From: Struthio camelus
Lineage: Eukaryota > Chordata > Aves > Struthioniformes > Struthionidae
Reading direction: 5' to 3'
Assembly (NCBI RefSeq): GCF_040807025.1
Contig: NC_090982.1
Location: 84,804,963 to 84,868,962 of the forward strand
DNA length: 64,000 nt
Notes under the pieces: generated by a model
Told to the model about the DNA's origin: nothing
Database searches by the model: none
The model's input: only the letters and a program-made list of their open reading frames with translations
Translations under genes and position numbers: made by a program
Part shown: positions 23,106 to 37,975 of the stretch, piece after piece
How the letters are laid out: each line of letters opens with the position of its first letter
How positions within the stretch are numbered: the first letter of the stretch is position 1

Positions 23106-26100
23106 ATTGCATTGAGATTCTATAGAACTTCAGTAATTTGTCTCAGGACAGATTTTTTTTTTCTACTCTATCTAGCTATGTAGTGACGCCAGAAACTAAT
23201 CAATCAACTGTAGAAAATATCATTAAAAAATAATTTATTATAAGTGATCCAAAAAATCTAATGAGTCCAGAGGTCTAGAAACACCAACAATTTACTTGCA
23301 ACCAAATTCAAAACTTTATTTTTGTCCACATTAGGAAAAACACTGCTGTTCATTCATTTGCCTAACTAATACCTCCCATCCTGTTCTAAGCCTTAAGAGA
23401 TGTCAAAAGCTTAGATGGAGAGCAGGTAAGAGCCATGCCAGCTTTGCTGAGCCTAAAATTTTTTGCAAAAAAAAATTCTTGGTTTTCAAGTGATTTTAAA
23501 ATCAGAGCATAGGATACGAAAAGCTGTGGGTCACTGCCACGTATAATGTAGTAATATTTGGGGGGGTCTCATCGTAAAGAATACAGACTTCTTGTAAAAA
23601 AAAAAGATCTGTTGAGGTGTGAAGGGGATAGATACCTAGAATAATTTGAATATGCCCTTTGAAATCAGCATTTTTATTATTAGCTGCGAAACTGGAAAGT
23701 ATATCAATTTCAGCTGCAGGTCTAGGGAGCTGCATAGGCTAAAAAATTCTGCTGGCTGTAATCACATTTCCAAAAATGTGATACCCTTAACTGGACGAGT
23801 TATCTGTATCTCATTTCTACCTATGTACAAACAACAACATCCACTAAAACTGAATAACATTTGCTTTTTTTTTTTCTGAACGAACTGTTGTGCTCTGGAA
23901 ATGTCATACATTGTATGGCACAAGAAAGAAAAGTATTGATAGATACAAGTCCCTTACTTGGACTCTGAAAAATATATTTGAATTTAAATATTAATAGTAA
24001 TGTAATTTTAAAATTAGCTATAAAATGAATACGATTAAAATGCAAGAAACTGCTTTAAAAGAGAAGGTACCAGTTTATAGTTTAGCAACTACAAAATACT
24101 GAAATGTATCCCTGGATCACATGAAACAAACAGTCCCTCCAGCAAAGAAAATGATCACACAACTTTTGCACAGGAAATCACTTAAAGGATATTAGAAGTA
24201 GCAGCAAAACAGAACTGGTAACAGAGCACATAGTTCTTACATTCTGAGTAAAAACAACGCCAACATCTATTTCTTTCTCAGGCCTTGAGTCAGGATATAT
24301 GTAACAGTTCACAAATTGGGACTGCTGATTTGTCCAGTTGTATAGGACTAAGAGAAATTTTGCTAAAACCACACAAGCAGAAGAATGCAGAAATACTGTC
24401 AGTATTTGAACTTGTCACACAAAAAGACGCTCTTCTAACTTAGCACTAAAGGGCAAAGACGGTGGCATGAGATTTCACTTCAGAGCTTGTACTCTTTCTG
24501 TTCTTTAAAAGGAGAGTTAAAAGCTCCTTGCTGGGTCTACATTCTCTCTGGTGAGATCCCCATGAGGTTTTTAGTAAACTGTTTTTCATATATAAATCAA
24601 AGCCGGTTTTCCTAACAGAGACTTAAATGATAGCTATAAACAATAACTTTAAATATTTTACAACAATTCCTTTCACATCTAAATGTCCAAATTGTAAGAA
24701 TCACATTCCTGAGAGTTTTGTAAGGCAAACACATCCTAATTCTTTGGGAAATCATTGGAAGGTTAAGGATTATAAGTGATGATGACGAGCAAACACAATA
24801 AAAAGTCATTTTCTTGGTCTGTGACTCTCTGTCCCATTAGAATAACTCACCTGGCCTGCAACACCTCCCGGCATCCTCTTTCCTGAATCTCTCTCACACG
24901 GGTCATTTGACCATGGCACCCATATGTGAGTTTCCCGGACACTCATTTGACAAAGATGTATGTACATGGGTCGCACAAGAGGCAAGATGCTTGCTCACAT
25001 GGTAGGAATTGTAGCATTAGGCCCTCTAACAGGTTATGTGGCTTACTGCCAAAAGATGAGGTATTTGTGTTCAGTGGTACAAGCTCTTGGTTTCAGAAGC
25101 GCTTGGACAGCCACTCGTATGTGATTCCATACTCAGTTCATGCTTAGGCCACTTGCTGCATCTAAGCCAGACTGATGAACTACTAATTACATCTCTATTC
25201 TGTGACTTATAGTGACCTAATATACTCCCCCAGCATCCCAATTCAAAAAACACTTCCTAAGTAAAAGCTGTCCTGAAAAGGAGCTAGCAGTAAAATTAGC
25301 AAGCTGATGTTCCCTGAACTTAAAAAAAAAGGGGGTTATTCTAATTAATCTGCATTCAAATACTGTCTCTCACACTGATCCAACTGGCAAAGCTAGACGG
25401 TTAGACTTTAGCTCTAAAAGCTATATGGCAACTTTGCAAATACTAAAGGTTGTCCCTTCCTTCATGCACTGTTCCCTGAGTATCATCTAGAGTAAACAAT
25501 GACTATAGGTCAGAAAAATTAGCAACTGAACTGTTTAATGAGATAGGCTGACAGATCCTTTTCCATTTTCCAAGTTTCCAGTGTAAATCCTAAGACTCAA
25601 GAGATTCCTAGCTGCATCTACTGCATCACATTCAGTCAAGCGGGTGAAAGATCTGTAAGCATCACACAGTCTTTTACTGAATCTTCCTTGGATGACGGGT
25701 AGCTTAGTGCTTTTTTTTTTTTTTTTTTTTTTTTGCAAAGTGCTAACTTTTTGCAAAGTGCTTCTATATCCTGTGAGGCAAGATGCTACACAAATGCAAA
25801 TGCTGACTCCTCACCTTCTTTCACTTACTTTCAAAGGAAAAATTTCAGCTGAAAAGACAACTATTTTTCAATACTTCAGAAATACACACTTGTGTCTAAC
25901 ATATGAACTAGACTTCTAAAGATAAGTTAATATTATAGTACACAGAATAACAACCAAAAATAAAATCTCTCTGCAAAAGTAGATGTTTTCTTTGCTAATC
26001 TATAAGAAATTAGATCTGGAGGAAAGCAACACTGATGATCAAAAATACCTGCTGTCCTGATGCACTAATTCCTCTGCTTTAGAAATTTTCTTAGAAGTAT

Positions 26101-29100
26101 TCTAGAAACAGGCTTAGGTGCTTGTTACTATTCATAATACTTCTATATACTGATCTGAAACCAAGCTTGTTTTGGCCCTGCCCATTCCAACCTTTGGATC
26201 ATCTTTGAGCATAAATCAAGCTGTTAAGTTCCCGTTAAATCAAAATACTACACCTAAGCACTCTACTCAAATATCTCATTCTGATATCTGTGAAAAAAAG
26301 CCTAGTTTGTCTTTCAGGAAGGTGGTTACGTACATAAATGTGCTGGCCTTTAGATGGGGATTAGCACATCTCCCCAGAAACAGGGTGCAAAACGGCACTG
26401 AACATAATACTGACAGGTACTTGGAGAGACATTTAGTTCCTCAAAGCAAGGCTACATTAGGATATGGATGATGCACCATTCCTCTACAGAGCTATGAACT
26501 GCAAGTACTAGATAGAGCCTGTGCTTGGGGCTTCCGCACTCCTGCAGGAAGACCTAAGTATTTTTTATGGCACATGAGACAAGCGTAAAAAGGAACAAGC
26601 TGCTTTTTCTCTATTGGAGTTTATCTAGGAAATCCTAGGTCACTTGTGGAAAACCTGGAATTTATCTTGTTCTCTTTTCTATGATGTTGCAGCACTCATA
26701 AAAACCTTGCATGTAATTAGAGCATGTAATGTCAGAGAGGTGCAATGCTGCTAGCAACCTCCCCTGGCTGTGAGGAAGATTCATTATTGCAATCTCTCAA
26801 CAAACTGGTGGATAATTCTAGATCAGAGATTCAGATGGAAGCAGGAAATAAGATCTTAAATCTCTCTCTTCAAGGGCAGAGTGAGCGACAGATTTGTAGG
26901 GTCAGATGTTAAGATCTAGGTTCCTTTCTCTTCTCATTCCCATCCACACACTGGATGATTTGCGCTGCTATTTAATTTAGTTTAATGGGGTCTCACATGA
27001 CATGCAGCCTCAGCAAATGCCCTGATCACTCATGCTTAAAACTCCCGCTCATGCTCAAAGGCTTATTCATTTGATTAACTTGGCAGCATCTGCACAATGT
27101 TCAAATACTATTTAGATAGCACAGGGAAAAAACACCCTGCAATCCCAGAGTAGTCAAGTTCAGGCAAGTCTGTATCTGAGTCAGATTTGATAGGACTAAA
27201 TTTGACTTCTTATTTGTTTATACTTCACTATGCAGTCATTTTACATTATCGTCACTCTTTATTTCCTGCTTCTGTAGTTCCATACCAGTCCCTTACATAT
27301 TAGAGTTAGTTAAATATACTAAGATTTTTGGATGCTATTTTCAGTGCAAGTGTTAACACCTTACCAACACACCTAAAGGAAACATTCTAAAGCATACATG
27401 AAGTTCGTCAGCTAATTCCAAGTGATTTTTTGCTTGCGATCCCCTCTCCCATAACATGCATGCATATTACAGATGTGCCATGGCTTTCTCTGAACTCCTT
27501 CCTGTTTTCACGCACACACATGTATTTTACTTTAAAAGTCATAATTTGAAAACTAATTCTTTCATGTTTGGAGCTGATTCACATTTTTAACAAAGCCTTT
27601 AGATCAATGTGGAACACCACAGATCTAGATTTCTTGTAAGGCTTTGCACAAATGGATCAGAAGCGTGCTGTAGAGAGCACAGCGCATACCAGCTGCAAGA
27701 AATCCAGCCAGAGCAGGAGAGCGGCAGCAATCAGACGTTTTCCAATCAAATTGCAAAAATGCCCCTTATTTTACTGTGATTACTTATTTACCTTCTACAA
27801 GTGCTGTGGCTGCACTCCTGTTATGCCAGATTCCCCCTCTCAGTTTCTCCTCCACTGCCACTCATGGACTCCTGCTTCTTTGGCTCTTTCACTGGCTGCC
27901 CCCTCCTTCACCTCCCCTAAGCCTTAAGCCAGATCCAGCCTTCACCTCTGCATCACACACAGCTTCCACCAATGCTAGGTTTCAGTCTCCTCCTGATGTT
28001 AAATTTCAGCCCAGCCCACCAAACCCACCCCCTGCCTTGGCTATTGCATCATGAGCTGGAAAACCCTCCTGTGCTTAAGTGAAGTACTTACAAGGGATGT
28101 TTGCAGAGAAGAAGCAGGGCAGGGGTGGCCAGGAAGGGCAGCTTCACCTCTGACTTTAAGCCTTTTTATTCACTCTCTAACCTATTTCTCTAGCAGCTTT
28201 TCTTCTATGTGAAAAAAACCAGCTGTTTGTGTTGGTGGAAGCCTCTTTCTTAAGCTAAATGTTTGCCTTTGCTGGAAAAAGCTCCTTCAGGTTGCTCCAG
28301 GGGCACTGAAATCCCCGGTAGTCAATAAAATGTCTCACATCTGCATTTCTAATATCAAGCCTTATTTTCATATCTAAAGGCATTTAGTCCATCTTGGAAG
28401 AGATTTGTTTTTCTAAAAATGTGAACAAAGTTCTAAATCAATTCAACCTTTTATAGGTATGAATGCTGAAAGGCAAAAAAAAAAAAAAAAAAGGAGATTT
28501 CTTTCCTGCATAATTTTGGGTTAAACCCTGAATCTACACGTTGATCCTGCAATCTCTTTGTCTCAGGAGTAACTTCACTCAGATACTGACTAGTTTGAGG
28601 CCATTCACATGAGTACTGTAACTTTTTAACCTACAAAATGGGTAAAAATTTGCTAAAACTGGGCTATTAGATTAATAGCTAATCGAGGCCAGGACTGCCT
28701 GCCCCTGTTTGTTTAAAACAGAGAGCAAAGCAGCAGCTTTCTGCTCCTGCTAAAAGCCTCCAGGTAGATCTGCAGTATGACTGAACAATAACAACAGATT
28801 GCTGATGACACCTGGAGCGATGTCCCTACCTTATCAACTCCTATCACATTTTACACCTCAAACCAGCTTTGAAGTTTTAAAGCTGGCTAAAGCCTTGAAA
28901 TATGCAAGCCTGGTTAGCAAACACTCACGCACATAAGATGACGGGCAAGAAATTACATTGCAGGACTTCTCCATTTCTGGTACGATTTGCAATACCTATA
29001 ATTCTGTCATAACTTATCTATCAATTTATTTGAAATTTTTACTTAGGAAGTGCCTTTCCCAAGCTTTGGACAACTCATTCTGTTTAAAACACACCGCAAC

Positions 29101-32100
29101 TAAATTTGGACTCTCTAATGCAGGAAAATCAGTCAGGCTACCAACTTTGTCATCGGTATGGAAAGCAGGTAGGTATCAGGCCAGACACATTTGCAGGGAT
29201 TCTGGGGGAAAACAGAAGAGGAGTGAAAACGATGCATATGATTCTCTGTCACCCAACCAGTAGTATACACTTGATTGGGTACAGCCAGAGGTTGTAAGGA
29301 GTTTGCAGTTTCCTCAGCCCCACAGTAAACTCACCTCTGAGCCCAACAGCTTATCAGCATGTTTCTCATTAGATAAGAGCTGGGGTTTTTTGTGAGAACT
29401 CTGAAGGTTTGCTCTGTATACCTCTCCTTTTACTCCTTGCTGAGCTTAGTCTTACCAGAAACATGACTTCAGCCTTTAATTCGCCCCCACACCAGATAAC
29501 AGTGGGCCAGCAGAAGGTAGACAGAAGGGATTATAAACTCCTGATGGTGACACCTCTTAATTTTGGAGAATTTTGTTTCTTCTTCTACAAAAGACAGTAA
29601 AAAGGAAAGGGAGAAGACTCTATTTTCATCAGATCCAGAAGATAAAGGAGGCACGGCAGGTTCAGACGAAGTATCTCAAGAATGATTATTCGCAGTGAGA
29701 GATCCCTCAAGGAAGCAAAGCAGGTTAGAAGACATCAATGTGGAAAATTCTGTAAAGGTGTATGCACAAGGTACTGAAGAGATCTGATCCTCACGCGCAT
29801 GGACAAGATGAGGTGCTACTGCTGCCTACGTACACCGCTATCAACACCATGGTGCCCACTGTCATTGTTAGAAACCCTTGTTACCTTCTCTTGCTCTGAT
29901 TGTGCTCTGACCACAGAGAAAATCAATAAAATGCGAAACAAAACAGAATTATAAACTCAGCAGATGCAGCATGCTAATAGAGCACACACTTGATGGGAAA
30001 GCAAGGGAATAGCCATTTCGCTATTAATGTCACAAACGACATTCCCATAAACGGGGCCAATTGTTCCTTGCTCAACATTTGTGAATCTTAGGGAAAATGT
30101 TTTGTCTAGAATAGAAACATAACAGGGATGACGATGCCCAGTTCACTCAACCAGTCTATACAGGTATCAACAACGGTACAGGACTAGGGTGGACAAACGA
30201 TCTGATGAATGCTCTGCGTGCCACATCTAAGTCACACCAAGCGATGCTTACGAGTCACTGCCTGGAAGCGCAACTCAGACTCCACCTTATGACAGAATCT
30301 GCAATACTCTATTTTGCATCTACTTTGCATGAGTTTGAGTTAGTTTGCATTAGTTTGACTTTTCAGCTTCTAGGAGCAACAGGCAAGGAGGATATAAGAA
30401 GGTACGGTAAAGAAGAAGAGAGACAGCAGTACAGCTAGTTCTAGAAACATAGTGAACAACTCTGTATTTCAGCTCTGCTACTTAAAGCCATACTACAATC
30501 ACATCGAAGCAAAGCAGGCAGATTACAGACTTGGGCCCAAGTATGTGTCCACAACTTCCTTTCAGCCACGCTGGCAAACTTAGCTTCCCATTGTGTATAC
30601 AGGCTAACCATTTGGACACCAAAATACAGGAAGCCTGCAGCTTAGGAATACCCTCAGTACATTCCTCAGTGAGGAATGCCCTCAGTAGCAACCATAAAGA
30701 GAATTTTGCAGGGATTAATTTTGCTGTAAGGGATTTTGTGCAGATAGAAACCATAGAGGTCAAAAGCCTAATAGGATTTTTAGAGAGGATTGGACAATGC
30801 AAAAACCTGCAGTTACATTATGGATAATAGCGCTAGAGATAATAATAATATGTTTTAGGAGACATAAGACCTCTTCCAGCTTCAGAATTGAAACCAGCCA
30901 TTACACTGTTTATGGTTACAAACTTCCCAGGATAGGCTTGCTATTTCAGTACTGCCCAGTGCCAAAATTTATGCTTTCTTCCTCAGAAGCTGCAAGCATC
31001 AGACTCAGTCAGAAACAACCCTTCAGTACACTGACCTGATACTGAAAGAAGATACTGAATCCGGTATAACAGCTTCTACTTTTCATTATAATCTCTGATT
31101 ACACATGTATCTGAAGCATTTCACTGGGCTCCACACAAAGGCTGTCCCTGGAGATGTGAAGCTCTGTTTGTAGTCCTAGACTTGCCGGGTCAAGAACAGG
31201 AGAGCAGGAAGACGGGAATTAGGGTTTTGCTCACACTTCCACAGAATCGTGCCCTGCAGAGTACACTGGGAAAGTTAAACAAAAAATAATAAACTCTGAA
31301 ATATAACACTTTCCATGCCATCCCCTCCAAGGCTATGAAGAAAGCCCTGACACCAAACCGAAAGCATCTCAGCAATTCTGCAAAGGCACAAAAAACAGCT
31401 GAGGATCAGTGCTGCTGATTTTCTTTGGAGTAGCTACTGCTTCAAGGTGGGGAGAGATTCCTTTTCCTGGAATTCCAGCATCCTAAAATCTCCAGTATGG
31501 CCATTGAAATCCAAGCCTCTGTAACCTCTTCTCCATATAAAGGTTGTTCAGGCAATTTGAGGGGAAATTGTTCATAACTCTTCTCTGTTTCTTCTGAGGT
31601 TATCTCTGAGGAGGGACCTGCCTGACCTAATAGGTAGTTTTGATGATGGAGCAGCACTCTGTTCCAAGGTACAAATGGAATAGTTGCATATATATTAAAA
31701 CTATCACATTTGCCAGAGAAGACAAGAGGAAAATTCACAGTCAGAGCTGGAATACTATTGCACCGTATGCTTTTCAGCAGCCAAGCACAACAGGGTCCTT
31801 CCACAATCTTTGCCTTACTGCACCCTGTTGTATTTCAGCCTAGAAAGACATATGGCACTGATTTTTCCTCAGTTCCTAACCAAGAAGTTCTTCCTTTTTC
31901 TTTTTTTCTCTTTTTCTTTTTAAACATAATGTCCATGTCCTAAAGGATTTTATTATGAAACACACTCAAGCTAAGGATAAGAAAAAGTGCCTATCTGCTC
32001 CCACTAATGGCAAAAACAAGCTCATAGGCCTGCTGGCATTACGACTAAATGCAAACTTCAAAGAGTGGGTTGGATTCTACTCTGCCTCATACATCACTGA

Positions 32101-35100
32101 CAAAATTGTCTGCTCTGCTGTGACTGTGGAAACCTGAGGGAACCTCAGTATGCCAGGGAAATACTATTTTTCAGATCTCAGGGAGCACTAGAGGAGAGGG
32201 AGGTTATAAAAAATGCTCTTCTGTTTATAAAATGAAAAATACTAGTTTGTAAACAGCTGACCACAAACAATTGTTCAGCATCACAGCCAATGCCTTTCCC
32301 CCCCAAAGAGTCTTTTCTTTAATGCTATCTTTTACAGCCATCATTATAATAAACTGGCTATGATTGCTGCTAGGTGCAGCAAGAAAAAGTTACGTGAGAT
32401 GATGGGACTCACTGGAAGAATGAGAGACTAGACAGAGAGCCCTCATAACTATCCTATCTGCACCCAGAAACACAGAGATATTTAACAGTCATGTTAGTGT
32501 AGCTGTAATGTTTTTAACCTCCCCATAGTAGCTCTAAGAGATTTATCTTGGATCACTTCTGCTAAAATAGACTTATATTGAGTCACCTTTTCCAGAAGCA
32601 GTGCTAGAAGTTGATTGTTACCTGGGTCACCACAGTTGTAATGCAAGAGGAAGAGGGTGAAACTCTGGATTTGCTTCATCAGTTTGGATTAACGTGATCA
32701 TTCTGGAAGTTTGTTCCACAGCCAAAGCCCTCTTTAGTGAGAGTGCCCTTCCTGCAGGGCTGGAGGCGTCTCGTGCTGTGTCTTAGCCCTGTGATATCCA
32801 TTGACTTAAAGGGGCACATGTGCCTTGGCAGTTTGTAGCTGGAGCTAGAGTTTTAATGCCCCAGGGAGCTGATCCAGCTGGGCTTTCATGTGTCAAGTCC
32901 TCAATCCCACACTTGAAAGTGCTCACAGTGGCTTTTCCAACGAAGAAAGCAGGCAGTGGTACCTGGCACAAGCTGGGAGGCCTCAGTCTTCTGTTCTCTT
33001 CTTGAATAATAAAGATCCAAAAATTCCTTAGAGACATCAAACTCTGTGCCTGGGTTGACTGAGACTGCTCTTTCCTGACAGAGCTTCTTGAAATTGTGCT
33101 TATTTCCGCATTAGCTTTTCTCAGGGGACCCTTATCCACTGCCACTTGGCCAATGCCATGGCCTTTCCTTTCATTCAATTGTAAAACATATCCTGCTCAC
33201 AGATGAACAGATGTGATCTCTTCAGCGGTATTTGGTAGTAGCTCCTCATTGTAGCACAGTTACCAGAAAGCTGCGGGGTGGCCTTTACTTAATTCATTGT
33301 AGAAAGTCCACCTGCATTCTTACTTCTGAAGCAGAACAGTATTTCATTCCTTGTTCTTCCCTTTCCTTTTCATTCTATTTTGCAACCAGAATTGTATGAA
33401 CACTAGAACTAAACTTTCTTGAATATTTGATAAAACATATTTACTTCTACAGCCATATCACCATTTTTAATCATATAATGACAGTATAATATAATATAAC
33501 ATTTAGTTATATTCAGTGTTGTGATGATAAATTATTACAAAGTAGGGAAGCACTATTAACTTCTTTCACAAGCACGGACCTTGTGGCAAAGAGAGATTAT
33601 GCAACTTTCCAGCAAAGTCTTTCATTCATTTGCCAAACCAAGTCGGGTGCCTTATTTTATGAGACCAACTTTCAACTCTAAATGAACTTGGCATTATATT
33701 CTTGTCCATTCGGTATGTGTAGTCAAGCAAGTGTGTTTCACTAGCACAAATGATCACACAAGATCCATTTCAAATTTACACACAGCAGTGTTTGCACAAG
33801 TTTCATTTTTACAGCTTGGATTTTCAAAACGCAGTCATTTTGAGCCAAACCATTTCAAGCCAATGACAACAGTAATCTCATTGATTTAAGGAGAAAAGAA
33901 AAAAGACAATGCAGAGGTAGTACTGTTGAAAATCATATGTACTGCTTGTATGTTTTAGTATCAGTGCTGGCTATTCTTGCAAACCATCCAGTCAAGGAGC
34001 AGAACAATATCATATTCTACTAGTCATGCAGTCACAACAAATCACAGCCCACCAACAAGCTGAACTGTCTTCCTGAAGTACCTGTCTCTCTTCATTGCTA
34101 ACTAAGGCCTCCAACGTAGATTTGTCAGTTAAATGTCTAATGTTATCTGAGATGGGCTCAGACATTTCTGAGGTGCAGGCAGAGTTCAGCAGTGAAATCT
34201 GAAGAGATTGCTCGACTATAGCCAATGCATAATTTAAAAAAAAAAATAGCAGAAGAAACTGGTCAGCATTCTGATTGATAATTGTAAAGGAGTTGCATTC
34301 TGTTGAGTAAAAAACCCTGCAAGGAAAAGAAAAGGTAGTCACACATTTCATACATAACTATATACCCTTTCATCTGAATTTCAAGAGGAAGTTAAGTTTA
34401 GTGGGATAGTCAAGGGTCAAGGCAAGTCAAATCTATTTGAATGGAATAAAAAGCAGAATCCAGACTAAAGAGCATCAGTGTTTAAATAAGAAAAACTTTT
34501 GCATGTGTATGAAAAAATAATGGATCCAGAGCAAACTATGGCAAGTGAATATGGATGTAAAACTCTCAGAAATACAGAAAGCACGCAGTGGCCCCTCCTG
34601 TTCCATCACAGCCTCTCCTTCTGCACAGGTATTCACTAGCAAAGCAATCTTTTTCCTGTTCTGTACAGTAATAAAGTTTTCTGAATAAGGACTCTTGTAC
34701 CGTCAATTCCTGTACAACAGTGAAGCAATACTGGGTACAGTTTGGACCTACTTCTTCTCATCCAGCCTCAGCTACACTTTCAGAGACTGTTCTTTCCACT
34801 CTTTCTCAAACCTCCAAAATTTTCTGTTCAACAGTCCACTTTCATTTACACTGCTGTAAACACAGAAGAATTAATGACATTTATGAAATCATTCTAGATC
34901 CCTCTTGGGAAATCAGAGCATAAGATACAATTCTAGCCTGTGCAGAAGGCAGGTACAAAAATAACGCTTCACTTCAATTTCACGTATGCCCTCAAAACGT
35001 GTGCTGAACGGCTTGTAATTCTTTTGCTGAGCCATTTATGTAGGCCTGACTTTCATTCCTCAGACAGAGTTTAGTTGACTAGTTCACTGCAGTTACAACC

Positions 35101-36599
35101 AGAAGGGGTCCAGGACAGCATTCTCCATATCCACAGCTGAAGGTGATGCTGTGGAGGCAGAATGAGAACAGTAATAGCTTCAGAAACAAAAAGAATGCTG
35201 TGCTCTTACTAAAAGGATGGAGAAAAAGAAATGATTAGCACCAGTAAGATTTTTGTTGATACAGTGCAGGCTAAAAGATACTTTGTGTAAGAGCTGTCAC
35301 TCCTAAATGGGGCATTGGTCTTGTAAAGAATAAAAATCTTACAGAGATGGTAAGCCAGAAAACACTGAAGGCTTTTTCAGGGAGCCTTAATTGGGAAACT
35401 AGTCAACAGTTTTATAAGCTTTGTTTTCCTGCACAGTTTGGCATAAACTGGAATGCAATAAAAGAGAGAGGAAAATAAAGCTAATTTCAATGATATTTAT
35501 AGGATCACGGCTGAGCACCAGCTGTGCAAAATAGTCCTAAAATTGTGTGCGTACACGCACAAAGGCATAAGAAAAAGCTGGTTTTGTAATTGGCCATCAG
35601 TTCCTAAGAAAAAGTTCTCAGTTTTCACAAAGAACTCTGCACAGAGCTGAATTTCAGTCTGCAGAAGGACGTCCATATGAACGCTGCACAATTCTTCAGA
35701 ACAAAATAGAACAAAACTTGTTTTGGCCAACCAAAGGACTTGATCAGTCAAACTGATTGTTGCAACCACAGCTAACATCAGGGCAGTGAAGGCATTGAGC
35801 TTAGAGCCCGTTCAATGTAAAGTAAACTTGGTAAGCATTTGTGCTGAGAACGTCTGGAAATCTCACATCTAGTTTTTCCTCCATTATATTATTGCTTTGA
35901 GTAGTGTGGTGCAACTAATACCTCTTTTTTGAGTAAATGACTAACTCCTTTGAAGTAATATGTAATTCTGAACTCCTGCCGACCACTTATAACTTATATT
36001 AAAATTGTTGCTTTTAAAAAACGGAAAAAAAGGTGCAGAGGCCAGAGTTTCCCAAATCACATTCCCACTTTCTGTTCCTTCCTCAGTGCTCTCTGCCGCC
36101 CTTTTGACATCTGAAACATTTTAGCTTTTATTAAACTTATCTAATTGAGTAAAATCCTGCAAGTTCTCCCTAAGCAGAAGTTTGCTTAAAATCAGTAAGA
36201 CATCACTTTCCCGTGCCTAAGGCTGGAAGCCGTTTCTCACATGGACCACTCATTCTGTACGGCTGATAGTGCCATTACATCCAGAGTGCTCTACATATAA
36301 CCATATGGTTACATAATACTTTGGTTTGATATTCTTTTCTGATCTTCAGTTTTTAGGAAGTACTACTGTATATATTTTCATTTAATTTGATCGCAGAAGT
36401 TGCTGCTTTCAGTTAAGACATTCAAGCACTCTGTGCTTGACAATTTAATTACCTAACATTTCTAAAAGACATTTTCGGAGGAAAGTCTGTATTAAAAATG
36501 TGAAGTGCTGTTATTACTTTAGTGTCTTTAATGACAGCAAGTTATTTTTAAATGTCGTCTTCGCATTTTAACACGGAACTGATAAGTCATTTAACCTAT
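23106..36599. other. Intergenic DNA, no gene seen; homopolymers and small palindromes
   Basis: No exon or RNA gene that I can support. It holds a 24-base T run at 25711-25734 flanked by an 18-bp-period duplication of GCAAAGTGCT. There is an 18-base A run at 28475-28492 and a small palindrome at 30660-30678 (CATTCCTCA, one base, TGAGGAATG). A phrase at about 32700-32790 (GAAGTTTGTTCCACAGCC) may be an old repeat that I cannot name. The open frame at 32783-33178 on the minus strand overlaps this and has no recognisable domain. Confidence 0.5.
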
Positions 36600-37119
36600 T
36601 TTTAAAAGTAACTAATAAGGGGTTATGGCATCAAGTCTAACTATCTGCTCAAAGCAAGCAATCATACCTACCCCTCCGGAACTAAACGTTTTAGAGACAA
36701 AACCTAGTGCTGCGGCGTTTGCCGTATGAACGCCATAAAAAACCAAAGTCGAGTTTGCATCTCCCCCTGCAGGCTGTGCAAAGGGAAAGGGCGAGCGCTC
36801 CATCCAACGTCTCCCCGACAGCTGAGAGGGCTCGAAAGAGCACAAAATAATTAGAAAACGCTGTCTTTGGAGTAGGGGTCTTCTTTTCCCCGTCCATACG
36901 GTATTTAGCACCCTGGAGTTCACAGCTAGGGCGCTGTCGCAGGAGAATTAACTACCGGCTGAACCCGGGCACCCTACAAACCCCTGTGGTGACAGAGGCC
37001 CCCAGTGCCCAGCCTGTCACTGCCTCCCCGTGCCCGTCGGGGGCTCCTTTCGCCTCCGGCTACCTCGTAGGTGCGGACCCTGGGAGCCGCCGCCGCTCCT
37101 CTGAGGGCCTCGGCGGCTG
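36600..37119. other. Transition into the EEF2-like CpG island
   Basis: Base composition rises from AT-rich to strongly GC/CpG-rich at about 36960. Overlapping open frames on the minus strand at 36612-36923 have no recognisable product. I see no exon. Confidence 0.5.
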
Positions 37120-37975
37120 TTGGGGGCGCGAGCGGCCGTTGGCGGCGCGAGGGACCGCTGGGGGACCCCGGCGGCCGTTGGGGGCGCGAGCGGCCGTTTG
37201 GGGACCCCGGCGGCCGTTGCGGGCGCGAGCGGCCGTTGGGGGACCCCGGCGACCGTTGCGGGCGCGAGCGGCCGTTGGGGGACCCCGGCGACCGTTGGGG
37301 GCGCGAGCGGCCGTTGGGGGTCCCGGCGGCCGTTGGGGGCGCGAGCGGCCGTTGGGGGTCCCGGCGGCCGTTGGGGGACCCCGGCGGCCATTGGGGGCGC
37401 GAGAGACCGTTGGGGGTCCCGGCGGCCGTTGCGGGCGCGAGCGGCCGTTGGGAGCGCGAGCGACCGTTTAGGGACCCCGGCGGCCGTTGGCGGCGCGAGA
37501 GACCGTTGGGGGTCCCGGCGGCCGTTGGGGGCGCGAGCGGCCGTTGGGGGACCCCGGCGGCCGTTGGGGGCGCGAGAGACCGTTGGGGGTCCCGGCGGCC
37601 GTTGCGGGCGCGAGCGGCCGTTGGGAGCGCGAGCGACCGTTTAGGGACCCCGGCGGCCGTTGGCGGCGCGAGAGACCGTTGGGGGTCCCGGCGGCCGTTG
37701 GGGGCGCGAGCGGCCGTTGGGGGACCCCGGCGGCCGTTGGGGGCGCGAGAGACCGTTGGGGGTCCCGGCGGCCGTTGCGGGCGCGAGCGGCCGTTGGGAG
37801 CGCGAGCGACCGTTTAGGGACCCCGGCGGCCGTTGGCGGCGCGAGAGACCGTTGGGGGTCCCGGCGGCCGTTGGGGGCGCGAGCGGCCGTTGGGGACCCC
37901 GGCGACCGTTAGGAGCGCGAGCGACCGTTGGGGACACCGGTGGTCGTTGGGAGCGCGAGCGGCCGTTGGGGGCGG
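37120..37975. repeat. GC-rich minisatellite, ~19-bp unit with 173-bp higher-order period
   Basis: About 44 tandem units of 19-20 bp alternate between two types: GGCCGTTGGGGGCGCGAGC and GGCCGTTGGGGGTCCCGGC, with variants. I count 41 CCGTT cores. A variant marker, CCGTTTAGGGACCCC, recurs at 37464, 37637 and 37810, exactly 173 bp apart, showing that multi-unit blocks were duplicated after the units diverged. The array lies about 380 bp upstream of the EEF2-like start codon. Long open frames on both strands cross it only because the unit almost lacks stop triplets. Confidence 0.95.

Noticed and set aside
32783..33178. 131-codon open frame on the minus strand
   Set aside because: No recognisable family; it overlaps a stretch that looks like an old repeat.
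33570..33630. Weak MIR-like phrase (GGCAAAGAGAGATTATGCAACTT region)
   Set aside because: Too short and too diverged to call without a profile search.
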